A stretch of 24,011 bases of DNA, from assembly GCA_001970855.1 (NCBI GenBank), contig LSSN01003443.1, forward strand, positions 1 through 24,011, written 5' to 3'. Below are positions 19,932 to 24,011 of the stretch, one piece after another. A program made the translations under genes and the position numbers. Source of the stretch: Smittium culicis (taxonomy: Eukaryota; Kickxellomycota; Harpellomycetes; Harpellales; Legeriomycetaceae). The notes under the pieces were generated by a model. It worked only from the letters and a program-made list of their open reading frames with translations, made no database searches and was not told where the DNA came from. Each line of letters begins with the position of its first letter. Position 1 is the stretch's first letter.

Positions 19932-19984
19932 AATTCCAGCAATATATTGGAATTCGGAAATATTCTAATGCCGCAGAATTCCAA
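19932..19984. repeat. Alternative-hairpin inverted repeats
   Basis: TTGGAATTC (19947-19955) is perfectly complementary to GAATTCCAA (19976-19984) across a 20-nt loop. AATTCCA at 19932-19938 could pair with the same central arm instead, giving two mutually exclusive stems. Function is unknown. It lies about 215 bp upstream of the FSH1 start. Confidence 0.4.
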
Positions 19985-20268
19985 GATATTATCCCTGTAA
20001 GGCCCCGTATAAAAAAAAAGCTTCGCTCCGTCGACACTTTCCTTAAGCCCCTGTATTGTTGCCTGGAAGAAGAGTTTTTTGACTCAGTTTTCCACTCTAT
20101 AAGAGCAAATCTTATTAAGAGACGAAGGGAGGTGGAGAAGTGGATGTTGTTATGGTTTTTAGTAGTGGTATCTACAGACACGCAGATATTTGGCTTCTTA
20201 TACTAACTGCGACGATATCATAAAGCGCAAGAGTCGGAGCAATGCATAGTATGATTTGTGGACAAAAG

Positions 20269-20396
20269 TGCACTACGTAGTTTGATATAGTGGGTTTGAA
20301 TACACTACATAGTTTAATATACGGGCATAAATACACTATGTAGTTTTATATAGGGGGTTTTGAATACACTGTATAGTTTTATATAGGGGGTTTGGA
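20269..20396 (+). repeat. 32-bp tandem repeat, four units, each with a palindromic core
   Basis: Units are 20269-20300, 20301-20331, 20332-20364 and 20365-20396. The core reads ACTACGTAGT in the first (a perfect palindrome), then ACTACATAGT, ACTATGTAGT and ACTGTATAGT. Each is followed by TT(G/A/T)(A)TATA and a G-run with GTTT. A weaker partial unit may precede at 20243-20268. It sits upstream of UBC6 in the divergent promoter, so a multi-copy protein-binding site is possible; a neutral minisatellite is the alternative. Confidence 0.75.
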
Positions 20397-20434
20397 TGCT
20401 GTGGATTTTTCGTCTTAGGGTTTGAAAAGTGTGG

Positions 20435-20630
20435 ATTGGTTGTTATATTTGGTTGGTTTTGTGGGTATAATTCAGGGCAAAAGAATCGTTTTATGTGTAA
20501 AAAATCGCTCTTTTTATTGGAATTGTGGGCAAACCTTAAAGTTTAATCCAAATATTTAATTGAAAGGATTTTTATTGGCCAGCACATTTAGGAAGTTTTA
20601 AAGATGAAACATTTTTGAATGGATTATTGG
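20435..20630 (+). promoter_or_regulatory. Four ATTGG (inverted CCAAT) boxes upstream of UBC6
   Basis: ATTGG stands at 20435-20439, 20516-20520, 20574-20578 and 20626-20630, all in the same orientation, 226-421 bp before the UBC6 start. The last three are extended as TTATTGG, the form also seen at HAP2. They are candidate binding sites for the HAP2-containing CCAAT factor. Confidence 0.45.
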
Positions 20631-20855
20631 GCAGATTTTACATTCAAGTTTCATAAAAAAAAACTTTTTCTATATCTGTAAAACGTAATAATTTAAAAGT
20701 TTCCTCTTGATATTCGAGTCTATTTAAAAAAATTACATATCCAAAACTTCCGCGACTCTCACACTATTTAATAAAAAAAAAAAGAAAAATTCTCGAATTA
20801 GTTTTTGTCGCAAGTCTGACGAACTGAAACTAAGTAAGAAAACAAGTAGCTGAAA

Positions 20856-22382
20856 ATGGCGAGCAAGGCAGCGTTCAGGAGACTATCCAAAGAGTATATT
20901 GAGATTCAGAAGAACCCACCTCCATACATAATCGCTAAACCACTCGAATCGAACATCCTCGAATGGTAAAAAGTCTATTCACTTGCACTAACCAAGCATC
21001 CTTTGTTCCTGTTTTTGTTCTTTGCTAAGTTTCTAATCAAAATGTTTTTTGATCTAGGCATTTTTGTTTATACGGACCGCCAGGAACAGTCTATGAATAT
21101 GGAGAGTACCACGGTACGCTATCATAACGGTTTCAAATACAACCTTATCCCTTCCATTATACAATTTCCTTAAATAAAATACAATTATAAATATTTTAGG
21201 GAAACTCAGATTTCCTAGCGAGTACCCTTTCAAGCCGCCTTCGATCCAAATGTTTACTCCTAGCGGTAAATACAATAAAAAATAAGAAAAAAATCAACAG
21301 ACTTTTAGTATTTTGAACTAATTCCTTATTCTTTTAATATAAATGAACTATTCAGGGAGATTCCAAACAAACACAAATATTTGCACATCTATGAGTAACT
21401 TTCATCGTAAGTCCATATTTTTTTTTAGATTAATTACGCCATTTTTTTATTAAATATTTTATTGAATATAATGTCCTCACTGTATATGTATATATATATA
21501 TGTATATATGATATAGCTAATTTGTGGAATCCTGCTTGGTCAGTAGCAACAATAATCAATGGACTGTTGTCTTTTATGGTAAGAGTGCGAAATTGACAGT
21601 TTTTGTTTAGGAGTATACTAAAATATATTTTTATAACTTTATTAACAATTATAAATTAAAACAAAAGAACGAAAACGATTCATCGGTTGGAAGTGAAAAT
21701 ATGGATGATAAAGGGCGAAGAGAGTTAGCGAAACAGTCGCATAAAAACAACATCAAAAACAAGCAGTTTTGTAGTAAGGAAAAAATAAAAAATAAACATT
21801 ATATACAATTTATATAAATAAATAAACGCATTCTTAGAGATTAAAGGACGAGATATAGAAATTAAATGGTACTGATGTATTTTGATTTATGTATATGATA
21901 TAAAATTAGATATTTTCCCAGAGCTGAGTGCAGCGCAGCAGAACCATAGCGCGTTCAAGACCGATACAGTCAAGGCAAAGCCTACGCGAAAAAGCAGCGC
22001 GACTAGTAAAAGCATGCGGCATACTCCGACGCTTAGTGGAGCTAAGTCAGATTCTTGTGGCAACGGAAATGGCAACGGCAATGGGAGCGAATACGATAAT
22101 GGCGGCGGCGCGCACATAAATTCAGCGATTACGCCTACGGCAGCCAGTATCCGGCAGCAAGTCACATCTCAGCATATTGTTGGTCATGACAGCGACTTGA
22201 GCAGCGGTGGTGCAATCGATGAACTCGACGCCATCATTCTTGGAAACAGTAAGGCCGCCAATACTTCAATGTCGCAACATGTGCGACTACTGCCCACATC
22301 CCTCATCGGCCCGCTGAGCCGCCCCACTACCATTCTCGCTATTCTCGCCTTATTTATTGCAATCCTTTATCTGTACAAATAA
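20856..22382 (+). CDS. UBC6: ER tail-anchored ubiquitin-conjugating enzyme E2, Ubc6/UBE2J2 type (7 exons)
   Basis: This E2 enzyme works with ER ligases in ER-associated degradation, anchored with its catalytic domain in the cytosol. Exons are 20856-20965, 21058-21113, 21200-21265, 21356-21406, 21517-21578, 21668-21773 and 21910-22382, giving 307 residues. The UBC fold covers residues 1 to about 155. It starts KAAFRRLSKEYIEIQKNPPP, then has LYGPPGTVYEYGEYHG, the FPSEYPFKPPSI strand and TPSGRF. The active-site Cys87 lies in NTNICTSMSNFHP, the same number as in yeast Ubc6. WNPAWSVATIINGLLSFM follows. Residues about 170-285 are a low-complexity linker with a GNGNGNGN run. A hydrophobic tail, TTILAILALFIAILYLY (290-306), is the membrane anchor. 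The acceptor of exon 6 (CAAAAG) is weak, but it reproduces the family's length exactly; the earlier TTTAG would leave a 32-nt intron and add 19 residues. Confidence 0.94.
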
Positions 22383-22589
22383 TTACACACATATACACAC
22401 TTACCCCTTTTTCTATTCTTTTTTTTTTTTTTTAAAAAGTAATATCTCCTTTAAAGTGTCTTCATCTAGACCAAATAAAATGCATAAGTAAGAAACTCAT
22501 CTAATTTAGTGGGAAGAATTTATTTACGAACATTATATTGCTGTGTTGGGAAAGATATAGTGCGAGTCAAAGAACATAATGTTAAAGTT
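22383..22589 (+). other. UBC6 3' region with AATAAA
   Basis: After the stop there is an ACACAT-rich leader, a T14 tract near 22420, and a single AATAAA at 22474-22479. This is the likely polyadenylation region of UBC6. No gene is seen. Confidence 0.45.
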
Positions 22590-22752
22590 TCTATGTATGG
22601 ATGTAGTGAGTAAGAGCGTATATATGTGTACGTGTATATGGAGGGGTGGCTGGGAAGTGTGGGCGGAGCGTGTGATGTATGTCCGATGAACGTGTGAATG
22701 TGTGATGTATGTGTGTAATGTGTATAATGTGTGTGTGGGTAAAAATGTGTGG
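22590..22752 (+). repeat. TG-rich low-complexity tract
   Basis: The plus strand consists largely of TG, TGTA and GTGTGATGTATGT words, the last appearing twice (near 22669 and 22700) and ending in TGTGTGTGGGTAAAA. The minus strand of the tract is the reason for a 97-codon His/Thr-rich frame (22533-22826), which I reject as a gene. It resembles irregular TG-rich telomere-like sequence but is internal and without a fixed unit. Confidence 0.55.
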
Positions 22753-23477
22753 TTTAGGAGAATGCTTTGATGTTTGATGAAAATGTTGAACAAAGGCTTT
22801 GCAGTCATCAATTCCTTTTCTCTCATTAGCTCAAAATTTAAGCCTGATAAAACCCTCTTGAGTTTTACTACTTCTTATTGGACGAATCTGATTCGTTTGG
22901 TAAGTATGTGCGTGATTAAAAGCCATTTATTGGTTGATTATTAATTGCATTGTCTATTTGATACGAATTAGACCAATAAGAAAGTTTCAAAGCCAAAAGC
23001 GTTTAAATAGAGCAAAAAAAATAAGCAGAGATTCACACACTAAAATTATCGCTATAGAGATTTTCTTTTTTTAATAGCAAATAAACGCTAAGCAAAATTA
23101 GAGAAAGAAAATTCAGACTCAGACAAAATAAAAGAAGCCAAGAATGCTTATACGCAATTTTTAATTTTTAATTTTATTTTTTTATGTTCCAGTAAAAAAG
23201 AGTGAGAAAAAAAAAAAAAATAAAAGGCAGCTGCGATTTTCAATTTATTTATTTATTTAAATTTTCATAACGCAGACTATTAAAAGCGTCTATAAAAAAA
23301 ATAAAAATAAAACGCCGCATATATATAAGAACCAACCTGTTTTTTTTTTAAAAAAAAATAGTACTAATATGAATTTTTTTTAGCAACTGAACTTGGCTCG
23401 CTTTAATAATTAAAAACAAACAAACAAAGCAAAAAACCGAACTACTAGACTATTTCCACTTCCACAAACGCGCACAA

Positions 23478-23506
23478 TCACACACACACACACTCACACA
23501 CATATA
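23478..23506 (+). repeat. (CA)n microsatellite
   Basis: An almost pure CA run, interrupted once by CT and ending in CATATAC, lies in the pyrimidine-rich leader-like region. It is a simple repeat with no coding implication. Confidence 0.75.
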
Positions 23507-23672
23507 CAAATTCAAACATATTTGTAATTGCTGCTATCTCTATACTTTTATACAGACTTTTTTTCTTTTATATTTTTTATTTGTATGTAAATTACCCTAT
23601 ACACAAACTATTTAGATTTCATTTCCTCCCTCCCCCAATATATGCTAGCCAGATACTTAGAAATATCCTCTT

Positions 23673-23732
23673 CTCTCACTACATCTCTCACTACATCTAT
23701 CACCACATCTACCACTATCTCTCTCACTATAT
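23673..23732 (+). repeat. 12-bp tandem repeat, five units
   Basis: Five consecutive 12-bp units occupy exactly 60 bp. CTCTCACTACAT is perfect twice, followed by CTATCACCACAT, CTACCACTATCT and CTCTCACTATAT. It is pyrimidine-rich and lies in the presumed leader of the off-window gene. Because the unit length is a multiple of three it keeps a short frame open (Ser-Leu-Thr-Thr repeats), which is a by-product rather than evidence of coding. Confidence 0.75.
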
Positions 23733-24011
23733 CTTATCTTCTCTTCTTTTCGACTCGATATTTACACATCTTTAAATTGCTATATTTAAAAAATATCTGC
23801 CTGCCTTTAAACTACCTCTTTCTATCATTTTTTTTAAAACATAAATTCACAATCGACATAAGGTACTATTCTTTCTTTATTCTATTTTAGTTAATTTATT
23901 TTTCTCTATTCATTTCGCTCATACCATTGAAATTTTTTTATATCTTCGTTTTATCATCGCTCAATTTTATCCCTTATTTATTGCTTACTTATGTCGTTAA
24001 CCATAACATAA

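Larger units (their letters stand above)
19718..20855. promoter_or_regulatory. Divergent spacer between FSH1 and UBC6
   Basis: This is a shared upstream region of 1138 bp. From left to right it holds an A-rich FSH1 leader, a small hairpin-forming segment (19932-19984), a mixed segment up to 20250 with no gene I trust, a 32-bp tandem repeat (20269-20396), four ATTGG boxes pointing at UBC6 (20435-20630), and an A-rich UBC6 leader. The 83-codon minus-strand frame at 19930-20181 has no recognisable features and is not called. Confidence 0.5.
22753..24011 (+). promoter_or_regulatory. Upstream region and probable leader of a rightward gene beyond the window
   Basis: No coding sequence is evident in the last 1.2 kb. 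ATTGG boxes at 22877-22881 and 22929-22933 and a CCAAT at 22973-22977 stand at about 45-50 bp spacing. They are followed by an A-rich segment and, from about 23450, a pyrimidine-rich stretch resembling the HAP2 leader. The layout matches promoter plus long leader of a plus-strand gene starting after 24011. Frames at 23581-23890 arise from the repeats and are not called. Confidence 0.4.

Noticed and set aside
19921..19950. Resemblance of CCGCAGGCTAATTCCAGC to the 18S rRNA segment around TAATTCCAGC
   Set aside because: Only about ten contiguous bases agree and the flanking sequence does not follow rRNA; likely coincidence.
19930..20181. 83-codon minus-strand frame in the FSH1-UBC6 spacer
   Set aside because: No recognisable domain, no partner exon, and it overlaps the inverted repeats.
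22533..22826. 97-codon minus-strand frame rich in His and Thr
   Set aside because: It translates the TG-rich tract backwards; the composition reflects simple sequence, not a protein.
23581..23890. Two overlapping plus-strand frames near the window end
   Set aside because: They depend on the 12-bp repeat, which is stop-free in these frames; no motif or conserved start, and the region looks like a leader.
1..24011. CRISPR array, prokaryotic operons or ribosome binding sites
   Set aside because: Introns, an intronless eukaryotic tRNA with T-run terminator and the gene families present are eukaryotic; no regularly spaced identical repeats with unique spacers were seen.

Overview
The window looks like nuclear DNA of an AT-rich fungus. 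Genes are broken by short GT-AG introns (75-136 nt). The CCAAT-binding subunit has the fungal form of the NF-YA DNA-binding motif (HESRHRHAMRRPRGPGG). Ubc6 and the serine hydrolase match the fungal set. The nuclear FKBP starts with a nucleoplasmin-like FWG...PG segment that I associate more with animal FKBP39/46 than with budding yeast. I therefore lean towards an early-diverging fungal lineage, but I cannot name the species.

Layout. (1) Positions 1-2378: an NF-YA/HAP2 gene with three exons. Its upstream DNA is packed with inverted CCAAT boxes (ATTGG), partly carried on a degenerate 41-bp tandem repeat, followed by a long pyrimidine-rich leader without any ATG. (2) 3102-3332: a small two-exon gene of unknown function. 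(3) About 3.35-14.7 kb: roughly 11 kb with no convincing gene. Its centre (about 7.2-11.1 kb) is only about 5-15% G+C in the lines I counted. The flanks carry isolated less AT-rich relics, including one member of a diverged repeat pair whose other copy lies past the tRNA. This is a candidate regional centromere core or a decayed transposon island. (4) 14751-14823: an intronless tRNA-Arg(TCT) on the minus strand. (5) 16045-18275: an unrecognised 182-residue protein gene diverging from an FKBP-type prolyl isomerase gene of the FPR3/FPR4 (FKBP39) type. (6) 18798-19717: a GC-rich FSH1/OVCA2-family serine hydrolase on the minus strand, with a G-quadruplex-type motif just past its stop. (7) 20856-22382: a seven-exon UBC6/UBE2J2 gene encoding a tail-anchored ubiquitin-conjugating enzyme of ER-associated degradation. 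(8) 22.4-24.0 kb: no gene, but low-complexity tracts and what looks like the promoter and leader of a rightward gene starting beyond the window.

The genes do not form a pathway. The unifying regulatory signal is the ATTGG pentamer, oriented towards the start codon upstream of HAP2, UBC6, the unknown 182-residue gene and the off-window gene. Because HAP2 encodes the subunit that reads this motif, the HAP2 upstream array suggests dense autoregulation.
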